Assembly (NCBI GenBank): GCA_016218155.1
Contig: JACREQ010000029.1
Span: 1-64,000 of the forward strand
Reading direction: 5' to 3'
DNA from: Bacteroidia bacterium
GTDB taxonomy: Bacteria > Bacteroidota > Bacteroidia > Bacteroidales > GWA2-32-17
Length of the DNA stretch: 64,000 bases
Shown: one piece after another, positions 45,040-55,039 of the stretch
Layout: each line of letters begins with the position of its first letter
How positions within the stretch are numbered: position 1 is the first letter of the stretch
Made by a program: the position numbers and the translations under genes
The notes under the pieces: generated by a model
What the model was told of the DNA's origin: nothing
Seen by the model: only the letters and a program-made list of their open reading frames with translations
Databases searched by the model: none

Positions 45040-46065
45040 ATGAATTACCCAAAGAAAGTTACAATAGGAGATATAACTGTAAGAGATGGATTTCAACACG
45101 AAGAAAAATTTATACCTACAGAAGCTAAATTATGGCTTGCTGAACAACTTATTATTTCTGGGTTTAAACACATTGAAGTTACAAATTTCGGCAACCCATC
45201 AGGAATGCCGCAATTTAAAGATGCTGACGAACTTATGAAAGGAATAAGGTCCAGCAAAAAAATATCTCATCTTATAAATGACGTTTCTTTAACTTGTGTT
45301 ACAATAAGAGAAAAAGCTATAGAGCGTGCTATACAGGCTAAAAAAGATGGTTTCGGGCCAGACAGAATTTTATTAATGGTTTCTACAAGTGAATCTCATC
45401 ATTATAAAAACAGTGGATTGCCACTTACAGATTATTGGAAAATGGCCGAGAAATATATTCCAATGGCAAGAGACGCTGGAATTAAAGTAAATGGAACAGT
45501 TAGTACTATATGGGGTTGCCCTATTGAAGGACCAACCGAAATGTCAAAAGCAATTGATTTTACTAAAAGATGGTTAGATATTGGAGCAAGCGATGTTGAA
45601 CATGCAGATCACGATGGAAGCGCTTCTCCCGATAGAATTTACAAATATTTCTCGATGTTGCTTGATAAATTTCAGAAACCTGATAAACACATTGTTCATT
45701 TTCACACAACACGTGGATGGGGATTGGCAAATATACTTGCAGCCCTACAAGCTGGAATGACAAACTACGAAAGCTCAATGGGTGGTATTGGCGGTCAACC
45801 AGCAAACTTTGTTGATGGAGTTCCAGTTGCAGGTACCGGTGCATATTATTATGCCGATCCTTCGTTAACAGGACTTGTTCCAACTGAAGATTTAGTTGTT
45901 ATGTGCGACGAAATGGGAATTGAAACCAATCTTGATATTGATAAAATTATTGAAACAGGCAAATTGGTTGAAAGAATTGTTGGAAGAAAACTTCGCTCAG
46001 AATGTATCAGAACTGGCAGAATTCCTAAAATGTTAAAGGAAAAGAAAAAGCCACATTTGAACTAA
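45040..46065 (+). CDS. HMG-CoA lyase-like enzyme without the usual catalytic cysteine
   Basis: A 341-residue TIM-barrel protein of the DRE-metallolyase (HMGL) family, from the ATG at 45040 (a TTG at 45004 is in a poor context). RDGFQHEEKFIPTEAKLWL gives the metal/base Asp and the RDGxQ motif; VHFHTTRGWGLAN supplies the metal-binding His pair. The usual GLGGCP active-site loop is replaced by GGIGGQPANFVDG, so the catalytic Cys is lost. The enzyme may therefore split or condense a different acyl-CoA or act by another mechanism. A single gene; its neighbours do not show the pathway. Confidence 0.8.
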   Translation: MNYPKKVTIGDITVRDGFQHEEKFIPTEAKLWLAEQLIISGFKHIEVTNFGNPSGMPQFKDADELMKGIRSSKKISHLINDVSLTCVTIREKAIERAIQAKKDGFGPDRILLMVSTSESHHYKNSGLPLTDYWKMAEKYIPMARDAGIKVNGTVSTIWGCPIEGPTEMSKAIDFTKRWLDIGASDVEHADHDGSASPDRIYKYFSMLLDKFQKPDKHIVHFHTTRGWGLANILAALQAGMTNYESSMGGIGGQPANFVDGVPVAGTGAYYYADPSLTGLVPTEDLVVMCDEMGIETNLDIDKIIETGKLVERIVGRKLRSECIRTGRIPKMLKEKKKPHLN

Positions 46066-46072
46066 ATATTTT

Positions 46073-46573
46073 TTAATTCAAAATTACCAAACCGGTAGAA
46101 GAAATATTACTTTTATGTAATGCTCTATCATATATGTGAAAGTCAAATTTTACAGAATCCCAGGTAACTGGGATATTAAAATCTAAATCTACATATATAG
46201 TACATTTTAAAGTTTTATTTTTTCCTATTGGTTCTAAATATTTTGTTCTGAAATTAAAAGGGGAAGCTAAATCAACTAAAGAATATTGCCCGTTTTTTAA
46301 CTCATACATTTCAATAAACAAATTATTATAATAATTCCCGGTTATTTCGTATGGTGGAAAAGTGTCGCCTTCATTTAACCCAATATCTCCATCACCATCA
46401 ACCAAATAAAAGGCTAATTCTGCTCTTTTTATAGGATTATTAAGTGTATCATGTGTTACAATAACCGGAATACCTACAAAATTAATTTCAGGGATTTCTG
46501 AATATTTAGTTGGTTTTCTACAAGAAACCCAAACAACTGAAGATACTATTATTATGTAAAGAAATATTTTCAT
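46073..46573 (-). CDS. Hypothetical lipoprotein
   Basis: A 166-residue protein with a lipoprotein signal (MKIFLYIIIVSSVVWVSC, Cys18, then RKPTKYS). The mature part is beta-rich with VDGDGDIGLNEGDTFPP, a calcium-binding-like DGDGDIG motif common to small Bacteroidota lipoproteins. Function unknown. It lies downstream of der on the same strand, with a candidate -7 box between them. Confidence 0.75.
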   Translation of the reverse strand: MKIFLYIIIVSSVVWVSCRKPTKYSEIPEINFVGIPVIVTHDTLNNPIKRAELAFYLVDGDGDIGLNEGDTFPPYEITGNYYNNLFIEMYELKNGQYSLVDLASPFNFRTKYLEPIGKNKTLKCTIYVDLDFNIPVTWDSVKFDFHIYDRALHKSNISSTGLVILN

Positions 46574-46591
46574 TCAGATTTAAATCTACAT

Positions 46592-46599
46592 CAAAATTA
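46592..46599 (-). promoter_or_regulatory. -7 promoter element TAATTTTG for the lipoprotein gene
   Basis: Exact TAnnTTTG on the minus strand, 18 bases before the ATG at 46573, in the 47-base gap after der. Confidence 0.5.
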
Positions 46600-46620
46600 A
46601 ATAAAAAATAAATTTTACAA

Positions 46621-47928
46621 TTACTTCTTCCTAAAATAAATGGTAACAGGTACACCCGAAAAATTATAAAGCGACCTGATTTTATTTTCTAAATATCTTT
46701 TATATGAATCCTTAACATATTGGGGTAAATTACAATAAAAGGCAAAACAAGGGAAAGGTGTTGGGAGTTGAGTTACATATTTTATTTTAACGAATTTACC
46801 TTTAACTGCTGGAGGAGGATAAGCAGCAATTATTTCTAACATTATCTCATTTAATTTATGTGTAGTAATTCGTAGTTTTCTATTATTATAAACTTCAATT
46901 GCTGTTTCTAATACTTTATGAATTCTTTGCTTTGTAATTGCAGAAATAAAAATAATTGGTATATCAACAAAAGGAGCAATTCGGTCTTTAATAATTTTTG
47001 TAAATTCATCTGTAGTTTTATTGTCCTTTTCAACTAAATCCCACTTATTTACTAAAATTACTATTCCTTTATTATTAGTTTCAGCTAATCTTAAAATATT
47101 AAGATCTTGCGCTTCAATCCCTCTTGTTGCATCAATCATTATTAAACAAATATCTGAACTCTCAATAGTTTTAACAGCTCTCATTACCGAATAAAACTCT
47201 AAATCTTCAGATACCTTACCTTTTTTTCTTAATCCTGCTGTATCAATAAGTAGAAAGTCCATTCCAAACTTATTGTATCGTGTGTAGATTGAATCTCTGG
47301 TTGTTCCTGCAATTGGTGTAACAATGTGCCTATCTTCTCCAATTAACGAGTTTAGTAACGATGATTTTCCTGCATTTGGTCTACCAACAATTGCAATTTT
47401 TGGTAATTCAACATCTTCCTGTTCAATTTCATTAGCAGGTAAATACTTTACTACTTCATCTAACAACTCACCAGTTCCACTTCCGGATATTGCCGAAATA
47501 CAAAAAACTTCTCCTAGTCCTAATTTATAAAAAACCTGAGCATCAGCAATCCTTTCAATATTATCTACCTTATTGGCAACTAACATTACTCTCTTTTTAT
47601 TTCTTCTTAAGATATCAGTTACAGCAATATCTAAATCTGTAATATCGCCATATACATCAACTAAAAAAAGAATTACATCAGCCTCATTCATTGCAAGTAA
47701 CACCTGCTTTCTTATTTCAGCTTCAAACACATCGTCGGAATTTATTACATAACCACCGGTATCAATTACTGAGAATTGTTTTCCACACCATTCGCTTTTT
47801 CCATAATGACGATCGCGAGTAACACCGCTTGTTTCATCTACTATTGCCTGTCTGTATCCAACTAATCTATTAAAAAAAGTTGACTTGCCAACATTTGGAC
47901 GCCCTACTATTGCAACTATTCCCGACAT
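46621..47928 (-). CDS. der: Ribosome assembly GTPase Der (EngA)
   Basis: A 435-residue protein with two consecutive GTPase domains: [16 protein letters not shown] and [16 protein letters not shown] as P-loops, DTGGYV and DTAGLR as G3, NKVD and NKWD as G4. A C-terminal KH-like domain (about 350-435) follows. Der is essential for 50S subunit maturation. It starts two bases after the era stop, so the two assembly GTPases form an operon. Confidence 0.97.
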   Translation of the reverse strand: MSGIVAIVGRPNVGKSTFFNRLVGYRQAIVDETSGVTRDRHYGKSEWCGKQFSVIDTGGYVINSDDVFEAEIRKQVLLAMNEADVILFLVDVYGDITDLDIAVTDILRRNKKRVMLVANKVDNIERIADAQVFYKLGLGEVFCISAISGSGTGELLDEVVKYLPANEIEQEDVELPKIAIVGRPNAGKSSLLNSLIGEDRHIVTPIAGTTRDSIYTRYNKFGMDFLLIDTAGLRKKGKVSEDLEFYSVMRAVKTIESSDICLIMIDATRGIEAQDLNILRLAETNNKGIVILVNKWDLVEKDNKTTDEFTKIIKDRIAPFVDIPIIFISAITKQRIHKVLETAIEVYNNRKLRITTHKLNEIMLEIIAAYPPPAVKGKFVKIKYVTQLPTPFPCFAFYCNLPQYVKDSYKRYLENKIRSLYNFSGVPVTIYFRKK

Positions 47929-47930
47929 AA

Positions 47931-48806
47931 TTAATTTATATAACCAAATTTTTTGAGGAGAAGAACATTATCTCTCCAATTCTTCTGAACTTTAACAAAT
48001 AACTGTAAAAAAACTTTTTTACCCAAAAATTCCTCAATGTCTTTTCTTGCATCAGTGCCAAGTCTTTTTATTGCTTTTCCACCCTCACCAATTACTATTA
48101 CTTTTTGCGAATCTCTAACAACATATATTAATGCAGAAATTCTAAAAATATTTTCTTCTTCTTTAAATTCATCAATATCTATCTCTATACAATAAGGAAT
48201 TTCTTTATGGTAAATTAAAAGTGCTTTTTCTCTTATAATCTCACTTACAAAAAACCTCTGACTTCTATCTGTCAAAGTATCTTTATCGTAATATGGAGGA
48301 CTTTCGGGCAATAAATTTACAATTAAAGTTTTTAGAGATTCTATGTTAAACCCTCTTAATGCACTAATTACAAGCTGATCTGCATTAGGTAATATTGCTT
48401 TCCATTTTATCAGATTCTCTTCTATCTTTTCTTGTGTGCTTTGATCAATTTTATTTATAACAAGTATTATTGGAATTTTAGTAGTGAATAAATCTACCGG
48501 CAAATGCTCTTTCTCCGGTCTTTCTGAGGCATCAACCAAATAAATTAAAACATCGGCATCTTTAAAAGCTTCTTCAACAAAGGTCATCATGCATTCCTGC
48601 ATTTTATATCCCGGATCAATAATACCAGGCGTATCTGAAAATACAATTTGATAATCTTCACCGTTTAAAATAGAGATGATTCTATGTCTGGTAGTTTGTG
48701 CTTTTGGAGTAACAATACTAAGTTTCTCGCCAACCAATGCATTCATTAAAGTTGATTTACCTGCATTGGGTTTACCAATAATATTTACAAAACCTGCTTT
48801 ATGCAT
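47931..48806 (-). CDS. era: GTPase Era
   Basis: A 291-residue protein: [16 protein letters not shown] (G1), the TTRHRI switch I, DTPG (G3), NKID (G4), and a C-terminal KH domain with [26 protein letters not shown]. Era binds the 3' end of 16S rRNA in 30S maturation. It is the first gene of the era-der pair. Confidence 0.97.
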   Translation of the reverse strand: MHKAGFVNIIGKPNAGKSTLMNALVGEKLSIVTPKAQTTRHRIISILNGEDYQIVFSDTPGIIDPGYKMQECMMTFVEEAFKDADVLIYLVDASERPEKEHLPVDLFTTKIPIILVINKIDQSTQEKIEENLIKWKAILPNADQLVISALRGFNIESLKTLIVNLLPESPPYYDKDTLTDRSQRFFVSEIIREKALLIYHKEIPYCIEIDIDEFKEEENIFRISALIYVVRDSQKVIVIGEGGKAIKRLGTDARKDIEEFLGKKVFLQLFVKVQKNWRDNVLLLKKFGYIN

Positions 48807-48821
48807 TTAAGAAAATTTTTG

Positions 48822-48829
48822 CAAAGATA
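48822..48829 (-). promoter_or_regulatory. -7 promoter element TATCTTTG of era-der
   Basis: Exact TAnnTTTG on the minus strand, 15 bases before the era ATG, followed by CAAA. Confidence 0.5.
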
Positions 48830-48937
48830 GTTATTAACTTAGTTATTTAAGATTGAGATTAATAGTTTGAAACGATATAAAAAAAAATAAGAACAGAAAA
48901 CTATGTTATGTTTATGCTATTCAGCCAATAACAAATT

Positions 48938-49861
48938 TTATTGAGTTAACCATTTTTCTATTTCGCCTTGATCCAAATCGATATAATTTACCTCATTCTC
49001 TACTATACTATTATTTACCAAATATATAACAGGCATATTTGTTCCTGCAAGATATACAAAACTTTTTCCTAACAGTAAACAATGTGGAATATTCTGAGAG
49101 CTGGTTTTTTCGAAAAAAGGTTCAAGATCTTCAATATCTCCATTTAGCACAAAATAAAATGGAATTTTGGGATTCCTCTCATGAATAATTCTAATTTTAT
49201 TTGCTGCAATTTTACAATATTTACACCGTAAACTTAAAAAAATTATTATGTGTTTATCCTGTGAAAGAGTTTGTGGTGGTTTGCTTAATGTTGCATACTT
49301 ATATAAAGAATCTAACTCTAATTTAAAATTATTTTCTTTTTTGTTAAGATATGCTTCAGAATAATTAAGCTCTACTGGATTTAATATAAAGGGCATTATA
49401 AATGATGATGCAATAACTAATGTTATAATAATGTTTACTTTCTTGCTTAAACTCCATCCTGAATAAAATTTCATCAAAATAATAAAAGCAATAATCATAA
49501 TTACATTTTTAATTAATGCCTGTAACGGTGTCATGTAAATGTAGGTACCAAAACAGCCACAATTGCCTTTATTACCACTAAATAATAATAATAAAACAAG
49601 ATAAATACAGAAAAACAGCAAAGTCAAAACACCTAACTTAAATGAAAATTTTTTGAAGTTAATAAATAACAATATGCCAACAAATAACTCAAAACCAATA
49701 AATATACGAGCAATAAAAGGTGCTATCTGCCAGTTAAATAACCCTATATCTACAAAAGTATATTCAAAAGGTTCTATCGGATATAATTTACTTATTCCGG
49801 AAAACACAAATATTACTCCTAATACAGAACATAAAACAATTAGAAATACCTTTTTAATCAT
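48938..49861 (-). CDS. MauE/DoxX-type membrane protein with thioredoxin-like domain
   Basis: A 307-residue protein. The first 170 residues carry about five membrane helices of the MauE/DoxX family (VFSGISKLYP, then GNKGNCGCFGTYIYMTPLQAL with a CGC pair). After a linker, residues about 200-305 form a thioredoxin-like domain whose redox motif is LRCKYCKIAA (CxxC). The fusion should move electrons across the inner membrane to periplasmic thiols. It converges with nothing and stands as a single gene after the small lipoprotein on the same strand. Confidence 0.8.
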   Translation of the reverse strand: MIKKVFLIVLCSVLGVIFVFSGISKLYPIEPFEYTFVDIGLFNWQIAPFIARIFIGFELFVGILLFINFKKFSFKLGVLTLLFFCIYLVLLLLFSGNKGNCGCFGTYIYMTPLQALIKNVIMIIAFIILMKFYSGWSLSKKVNIIITLVIASSFIMPFILNPVELNYSEAYLNKKENNFKLELDSLYKYATLSKPPQTLSQDKHIIIFLSLRCKYCKIAANKIRIIHERNPKIPFYFVLNGDIEDLEPFFEKTSSQNIPHCLLLGKSFVYLAGTNMPVIYLVNNSIVENEVNYIDLDQGEIEKWLTQ

Positions 49862-49879
49862 AAAATTTAGGTAAAAAAA

Positions 49880-49905
49880 AAGCGTTCCTCAAATGAGAAA
49901 CGCTT
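49880..49905 (-). terminator. Intrinsic terminator of the small lipoprotein gene
   Basis: AAGCGTT/AACGCTT stem extended by CTC/GAG with one mismatch; on the minus strand it is followed by a run of nine T, 18 bases after the stop at 49924. Confidence 0.8.
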
Positions 49906-49923
49906 AAATAATTTAAAAATTAA

Positions 49924-50157
49924 TTATTTTAATTCGCAATCTTCTGTAGTTGTAACTCCATTGTCAGTTTCTGTAGTACTTAAACAGAATAATCTAGCAT
50001 CTTTTTTCAAAGTTTTGTTATAAGTAATAATTGAAGTTGAAGATGTTGAACCAGCAGAGGTAGCAACAGTTCTTGTACATGTACATGTACGATCTTTTTT
50101 ACAAGAAACAAAAGAAAAAGCAGCCACAACTGCAACTAATAAAAATACTTTTTTCAT
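49924..50157 (-). CDS. Small Cys/Thr-rich lipoprotein
   Basis: A 77-residue protein with a lipoprotein signal (MKKVFLLVAVVAAFSFVSC, Cys19), followed by KKDRTCTCTRT and a Ser/Thr-rich body ending TTEDCELK. It has four cysteines in the mature part besides the lipid-bearing one. No family recognised. A strong promoter and terminator flank it, so it is expressed alone and probably well. Confidence 0.75.
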   Translation of the reverse strand: MKKVFLLVAVVAAFSFVSCKKDRTCTCTRTVATSAGSTSSTSIITYNKTLKKDARLFCLSTTETDNGVTTTEDCELK

Positions 50158-50184
50158 ATTAAATAGGTTTTAAGTTAATATTTG

Positions 50185-50215
50185 CAAAAATATGGAAATA
50201 TTTTTTATTTGCAAA
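50185..50215 (-). promoter_or_regulatory. Strong Bacteroidota promoter of the small lipoprotein
   Basis: On the minus strand TTTG (50215-50212), a 19-base spacer and TATTTTTG (50192-50185). This is the cleanest consensus promoter in the window, about 27 bases before the ATG. Confidence 0.75.
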
Positions 50216-50592
50216 TTAATATAATAAACTAATATTAAAAAAAATAATTGAAACACAAGCACATGAATATAGCTTTGTTTATGTAATCAAATGTTTATGC
50301 TATTATTAACCTTTTTTAAAAGTTTTTTTTAAAAGTTTAAATAACGTGGTAAAATTTTTGAAAACTATAATATAAGTTAAAATGATTGCATTAAAATGTA
50401 AAATTTTTGTATGTACCTGTATTTATTCTACTTAACGAATAATTAAAAAAAACCATTTAAAAAAATATTTATGTTTCAATTTATAAAAACAAATAAATTA
50501 CGTTGGTTTTCTTCTTTTTTAAGTCTGTTTTTTTTTATTTCGACTAAAATACTTATTTTTACCGCCATCAACATAAAAACCGGTTATAAGCT
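50216..50592. other. Intergenic region between divergent envelope genes
   Basis: The gap between the small lipoprotein and the PorE-like gene is 435 bases. Beyond the promoter at 50185-50215 I see a direct repeat of TTTTAAAAGTTT near 50310-50340 and AT-rich sequence, but no reading frame, tRNA or hairpin with a uridine tail. It probably contains the PorE-like promoter. Confidence 0.4.
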
Positions 50593-52680
50593 ATGAATCT
50601 TAAACGATCAGCGATTTTACTTTTTTTGCTTTTTTCTGTTTCTGTTGCTTTTGGACAAAGCAAAGATTACCAGAAAGGCGAAGAAGCTTTCGAATTTCAG
50701 GAGTTTTGGACTGCAATAGAACATTTTAAAGTTGCTTATTCAAAATATACTGATCCTGTAAAAAAAGCCGAATTAATTTTTAAAATTGCTTTGAGCTACC
50801 GTTCACTTTACGAATCAAAAGAAGCTGAACTTTGGTTTAAAAAAGCTATTAAAGTTAAATATCCAGATCCGTTAGCAGTACTATACTATGCAGATGCACT
50901 AAAAATGAATGGTGCTTTTGAAGAAGCAATTGTAGAATACAATAATTTCGGAAAACTTGTTCCAGGTGATAAACGTGCAGAAATTGGGGTGAAATCATGC
51001 GAACTTGCTTCAAAATGGATTGAAAAACCAACCAGATATGCAGTAGAAAACATGGCTTTTTTCAACTCTAAAGACCAGGATTTCAGTCCCGTATATGCTA
51101 AAAAAGACTATAAAATTCTTTACTTTACATCCAATCGTTCAGGTTCAGCCGGAGATCAAATTCATGCTGTAACTGGAGCTGGTTTTATGGATTTATGGGA
51201 AACTGCATTAGATCGCAAAGGAAAATGGAGTGAGCCAAAAGTTGCTGAAGGAACAACCATAAATACTCCTGATGACGAAGGCGCTTCTTCTCTTAATTTA
51301 AAAGGAAATACATTATACTTTACACGTTGTAGAGTTGATAAAAAATTAATACTGGGTTGTAAATTATATCAGTCAGCACGTAAGGGAACTGCATGGGGTG
51401 AGTCAACTGAAATTTTAATTAATGGTGCTGTTGACAGTACTTCTATTGGGCATCCTTCTATTTCTGATGACGAAATGACACTTTACTTTGCAGCAAATCT
51501 ACCTGGCGGATACGGTGCCCGTGATATTTGGATGATTAAACGCGACAAAAAGAACGGACCTTGGAATGGTGATGCTATTAATGCTGGACCAGAAATAAAC
51601 ACTCCTGGGAATGAAGTTTTTCCATACATAAGAAATAACGGAAAACTGTATTTCTCAAGCGATTACCATATTGGAATGGGAGGACTTGATATTTTTGAGG
51701 CAAATCCGGATGCTAAAACTTCAAAATATAAAATTTCCAATCTAAAATCACCCATTAACTCAAATTCAGATGATTTTGGAATTATATACGAAGGTGAAAC
51801 AGAAAGAGGTTTTTTTAGTTCAAGCCGTAAAGGTGGAAAAGGTGGTAACGATATTTACCAATTTTATCTTCCTCCACTTCAATTTAATATTTCAGGTTTA
51901 ATAAAAGATTGTAAAACCGATGAATTAGTAATTGGAGCAAAAGTATTATTAAAAGGTAGTGATGGAACTTCTGTAGAAATGGTTAGCGAAGCAGATGGCT
52001 CATATAAATTTAAACTAAATCCCAATACCGATTATCAAATTTTCACATCTAAAGAAAAATTTCTTAGTGGTAATGGCGGTGAATCAACCAAAGGTTTGGA
52101 AGAAAATAAAGATTTCAAACTTGATATCTGTATGGATGCAATCAGAGAACCTATTGTTCTTCAAAATATTGAGTACGATTTAGGAAAATGGGATTTAAGA
52201 CCAGAGTCGATGGTTTCTCTTGATGAATTAGTAAAAACATTAAACAATAATGCAAATATTGTTATAGAGTTAGGTTCTCATACCGACTTTAGATCTGATG
52301 ATAAATACAATCTTGACTTATCACAAAAACGCGCTCAATCTGTTGTTAATTATCTAATTGAAAAAGGTATTGAATCTGACAGACTAGTAGCAAAAGGATA
52401 TGGTGAAACAACTCCTAAAAAGGTTGACAAAAAATTAGCTGAACGTTATTCCGGTTTTCTAAAAGCCGATGATATTCTAACTGAGCCATTCATTAAAAAA
52501 CTTTCTACGGTTGAGGAACAGGAAGTTTGTCACCAGGCAAATCGTCGTACCGAATTCCGTGTACTTCGTGAAGATTATGTTTCAAAAAAACAAAATGTAA
52601 TTGCTCCAACAAACTTACCAAACGAGACACCTGAAAATAATACTACACCTGAGAATACACCAGAAAATAATAATCAATAA
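50593..52680 (+). CDS. PorE-like TPR/propeller/OmpA protein
   Basis: A 695-residue protein with a signal peptide (MNLKRSAILLFLLFSVSVAFG). Order: TPR repeats (about 25-145), a WD40/PD40-type beta-propeller (about 165-420, with LYFTSNRSG, TLYFAAN, LYFSSDY and GFFSSSRKGG), a carboxypeptidase-regulatory-like domain (about 430-510) and an OmpA peptidoglycan-binding domain (NIVIELGSHTDFRSDDKYN, LSQKRAQSVVNYL). This architecture matches PorE of the type IX secretion system, which anchors the machinery to peptidoglycan. OmpA proteins of this form occur in several copies per genome, so assignment to T9SS is probable, not certain. Confidence 0.82.
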   Translation: MNLKRSAILLFLLFSVSVAFGQSKDYQKGEEAFEFQEFWTAIEHFKVAYSKYTDPVKKAELIFKIALSYRSLYESKEAELWFKKAIKVKYPDPLAVLYYADALKMNGAFEEAIVEYNNFGKLVPGDKRAEIGVKSCELASKWIEKPTRYAVENMAFFNSKDQDFSPVYAKKDYKILYFTSNRSGSAGDQIHAVTGAGFMDLWETALDRKGKWSEPKVAEGTTINTPDDEGASSLNLKGNTLYFTRCRVDKKLILGCKLYQSARKGTAWGESTEILINGAVDSTSIGHPSISDDEMTLYFAANLPGGYGARDIWMIKRDKKNGPWNGDAINAGPEINTPGNEVFPYIRNNGKLYFSSDYHIGMGGLDIFEANPDAKTSKYKISNLKSPINSNSDDFGIIYEGETERGFFSSSRKGGKGGNDIYQFYLPPLQFNISGLIKDCKTDELVIGAKVLLKGSDGTSVEMVSEADGSYKFKLNPNTDYQIFTSKEKFLSGNGGESTKGLEENKDFKLDICMDAIREPIVLQNIEYDLGKWDLRPESMVSLDELVKTLNNNANIVIELGSHTDFRSDDKYNLDLSQKRAQSVVNYLIEKGIESDRLVAKGYGETTPKKVDKKLAERYSGFLKADDILTEPFIKKLSTVEEQEVCHQANRRTEFRVLREDYVSKKQNVIAPTNLPNETPENNTTPENTPENNNQ

Positions 52681-52698
52681 CTTCTTTACATAAAAATG

Positions 52699-52730
52699 AA
52701 ACGTTCCGGTACTGCCGGAACGTTTTTTTT
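52699..52730 (+). terminator. Intrinsic terminator after the PorE-like gene
   Basis: Perfect 11-bp stem AAACGTTCCGG/CCGGAACGTTT with a TACTG loop and a T tail, 18 bases after the stop. Confidence 0.9.
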
Positions 52731-52738
52731 ACAATAAA

Positions 52739-53914
52739 ATGAGCCAGAACGAAAGATATAGTGAGCGAGGTGTTTCAGCAGCCAAGGAAGATGTCCATAA
52801 TGCAATAAAGAATATTGACAAAGGGCTTTTCCCAAATGCCTTTTGTAAAATTCTACCAGATTATTTAACAAATGACAATAATTATTGCATAGCAATGCAT
52901 GCTGATGGTGCCGGCACAAAAACTTCTTTAGCATACCTTTATTGGAAAGAAACAGGCGATTTATCTGTATGGAAAGGCATTGCACAAGATGCAATTATTA
53001 TGAATATTGATGATTTGCTATGCATTGGTTCTACAGGGCCATTTATTGTTTCTTCAACAATAGGTAGAAATAAAAACATTATACCAGGAGAAGTTATCTC
53101 TGCCTTAATAAATGGTTTCGAAGAAGTTCTTTCAGATCTTCGCGACTTAGGCATTGAGGCTTATTCAGCTGGGGGTGAAACAGCAGATGTAGGGGATTTG
53201 GTCAGAACAATTATATTAGACTCTACAGTAGTTTGCAGAATGAAAAAATCAGACATCATTTCAAATCATAACATTTTACCCGATGACGTAATTATTGGTT
53301 TTGCTTCTGATGGAAAATCGACATACGAAACTGAGTATAACAGCGGAATGGGTAGTAATGGTTTGACTTCTGCCAGACATGATGTTTTTTCAAATTACAT
53401 TGCATCAAAATACCCTGAAAGCTATAACCCAGCAATATCGGGCAATTTAGTTTATACAGGAAAACATACCCTTACAGAAACAATACCTGATTACCCATTA
53501 AACGCGGGCAAAATGGTTCTATCTCCAACTAGAACATATGCACCTTTAATAAATGAAATATTTAAGATGCATAAGGGTAATATCCATGGAATGGTTCATT
53601 GTACAGGAGGAGCACAAACAAAAGTTCTCCACTTTGTTAATAATCTGCACATAGTTAAAAATAATCTTTTCCCCACACCAAAACTCTTTTCTGTAATTCA
53701 ATCTGCATCAGAAACACCATGGGAAGAGATGTACAAAGTATTTAACATGGGGCATAGATTAGAAATATACACTAAAAAAGAATTTGCAAACGACATAATT
53801 TCAATTTCAAACTCATTTAACATTGATGCAAAAATAATTGGGCACTGTGAACAATTTGAAGGAAAAAAACTAACTATTTCAAGCCAATATGGTGAGTATA
53901 CTTATTTAAAATAA
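52739..53914 (+). CDS. purM: AIR synthase (PurM)-family protein
   Basis: A 391-residue protein of the PurM/PurL ATP-dependent superfamily: IAMHADGAGTKTSLAYLYW (phosphate/Mg region), AQDAIIMNIDDLLCIGS, SAGGETADVGD, and the C-terminal MVHCTGGAQTKVLHF. PurM forms the imidazole ring of AIR in purine synthesis. The family symbol is given for the closest match; the sequence is longer than usual (about 345) and differs in the last third, so a PurM-like enzyme of other function is possible. It precedes prfA by six bases. Confidence 0.82.
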   Translation: MSQNERYSERGVSAAKEDVHNAIKNIDKGLFPNAFCKILPDYLTNDNNYCIAMHADGAGTKTSLAYLYWKETGDLSVWKGIAQDAIIMNIDDLLCIGSTGPFIVSSTIGRNKNIIPGEVISALINGFEEVLSDLRDLGIEAYSAGGETADVGDLVRTIILDSTVVCRMKKSDIISNHNILPDDVIIGFASDGKSTYETEYNSGMGSNGLTSARHDVFSNYIASKYPESYNPAISGNLVYTGKHTLTETIPDYPLNAGKMVLSPTRTYAPLINEIFKMHKGNIHGMVHCTGGAQTKVLHFVNNLHIVKNNLFPTPKLFSVIQSASETPWEEMYKVFNMGHRLEIYTKKEFANDIISISNSFNIDAKIIGHCEQFEGKKLTISSQYGEYTYLK

Positions 53915-53920
53915 ATTAAG

Positions 53921-55006
53921 ATGAACGACAATGTAATTCTAGATAAACTAGCTTCAATAAATATAAAATTCAACGAAATCGGAGAGCAACTTACAAATCC
54001 TGAAGTTATTTCTGATATGAAAAGGTTTATTTCTTTAAGTAAAGAATACCGTAATCTCGAACCACTTATTCAGTCATATAAAATATATATTGACTCATTA
54101 AGTAATATACAGAGTGCAAAAGAAATTATCGCTAATGAAAAGGATGAAGAGATGCGCGATATGGCAAAAGCCGAACTTGAAGAATTAACATTAAAAATTA
54201 CAGGAATTGAAGAAGAAATTAAAATACTGATGCTACCTAAAGATCCTGAAGATTTCAAAAATGCAATTCTTGAAATTAGAGCAGGAACTGGTGGTGATGA
54301 GGCTTCAATTTTTGCAGGTGATTTGTACAGAATGTATAACAAATACTGCGAAAATAAAAAATGGAAAGTTGAAGTTACAAGTTTTTCTGAAGGAACTGTT
54401 GGCGGGTACAAAGAGTTAATCTGTAAAGTAACAGGAGATGGTGTTTATGGAATTCTAAAATACGAATCGGGTGTACACCGTGTACAACGCGTTCCTCAAA
54501 CTGAAACTCAGGGAAGAGTTCATACTTCGGCTGCAACAATTGCTGTACTTCCGGAAGCAGAAGAATTTGATATTGTTGTAAATCAAAACGACATTAAAAA
54601 AGAAACTTTTTGCTCAAGTGGCCCAGGCGGACAATCAGTAAATACAACCTATTCGGCGGTTAGACTTACACATATTCCAACAGGTATTGTAGTAAGCTGT
54701 CAGGACGAGAAATCGCAAATTAAAAATAACGAAAAGGCAATGGGCGAACTCCGTACCAGAATTTATAATATGGAGTATCAAAAACACATGGATAAAATTG
54801 CTGCCAAAAGAAAAACCATGGTTTCAACAGGTGATAGATCTGCAAAAATCAGAACATACAATTACCCTCAGAATCGTGTAACAGATCACAGAATAAATCT
54901 TACCTTATATAACTTAGACGCTGTAATTAATGGTGATATTGATGAATTAATCAGCAAGCTTCAAATGGCAGAAAATGCTGAAAAAATGAAAGAATCAGAA
55001 ATTTAG
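53921..55006 (+). CDS. prfA: Peptide chain release factor 1
   Basis: A 361-residue protein with the RF1 order: N-terminal helical domain, [20 protein letters not shown], then the catalytic loop [18 protein letters not shown] with the GGQ motif, and the C-terminal [21 protein letters not shown]1 reads UAA and UAG and releases the nascent chain. RF1 rather than RF2, given full N-terminal domain without the RF2 frameshift site. Confidence 0.97.
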   Translation: MNDNVILDKLASINIKFNEIGEQLTNPEVISDMKRFISLSKEYRNLEPLIQSYKIYIDSLSNIQSAKEIIANEKDEEMRDMAKAELEELTLKITGIEEEIKILMLPKDPEDFKNAILEIRAGTGGDEASIFAGDLYRMYNKYCENKKWKVEVTSFSEGTVGGYKELICKVTGDGVYGILKYESGVHRVQRVPQTETQGRVHTSAATIAVLPEAEEFDIVVNQNDIKKETFCSSGPGGQSVNTTYSAVRLTHIPTGIVVSCQDEKSQIKNNEKAMGELRTRIYNMEYQKHMDKIAAKRKTMVSTGDRSAKIRTYNYPQNRVTDHRINLTLYNLDAVINGDIDELISKLQMAENAEKMKESEI

Positions 55007-55039
55007 AATAATTGATTATTGTATAATAAAAAACATTTT

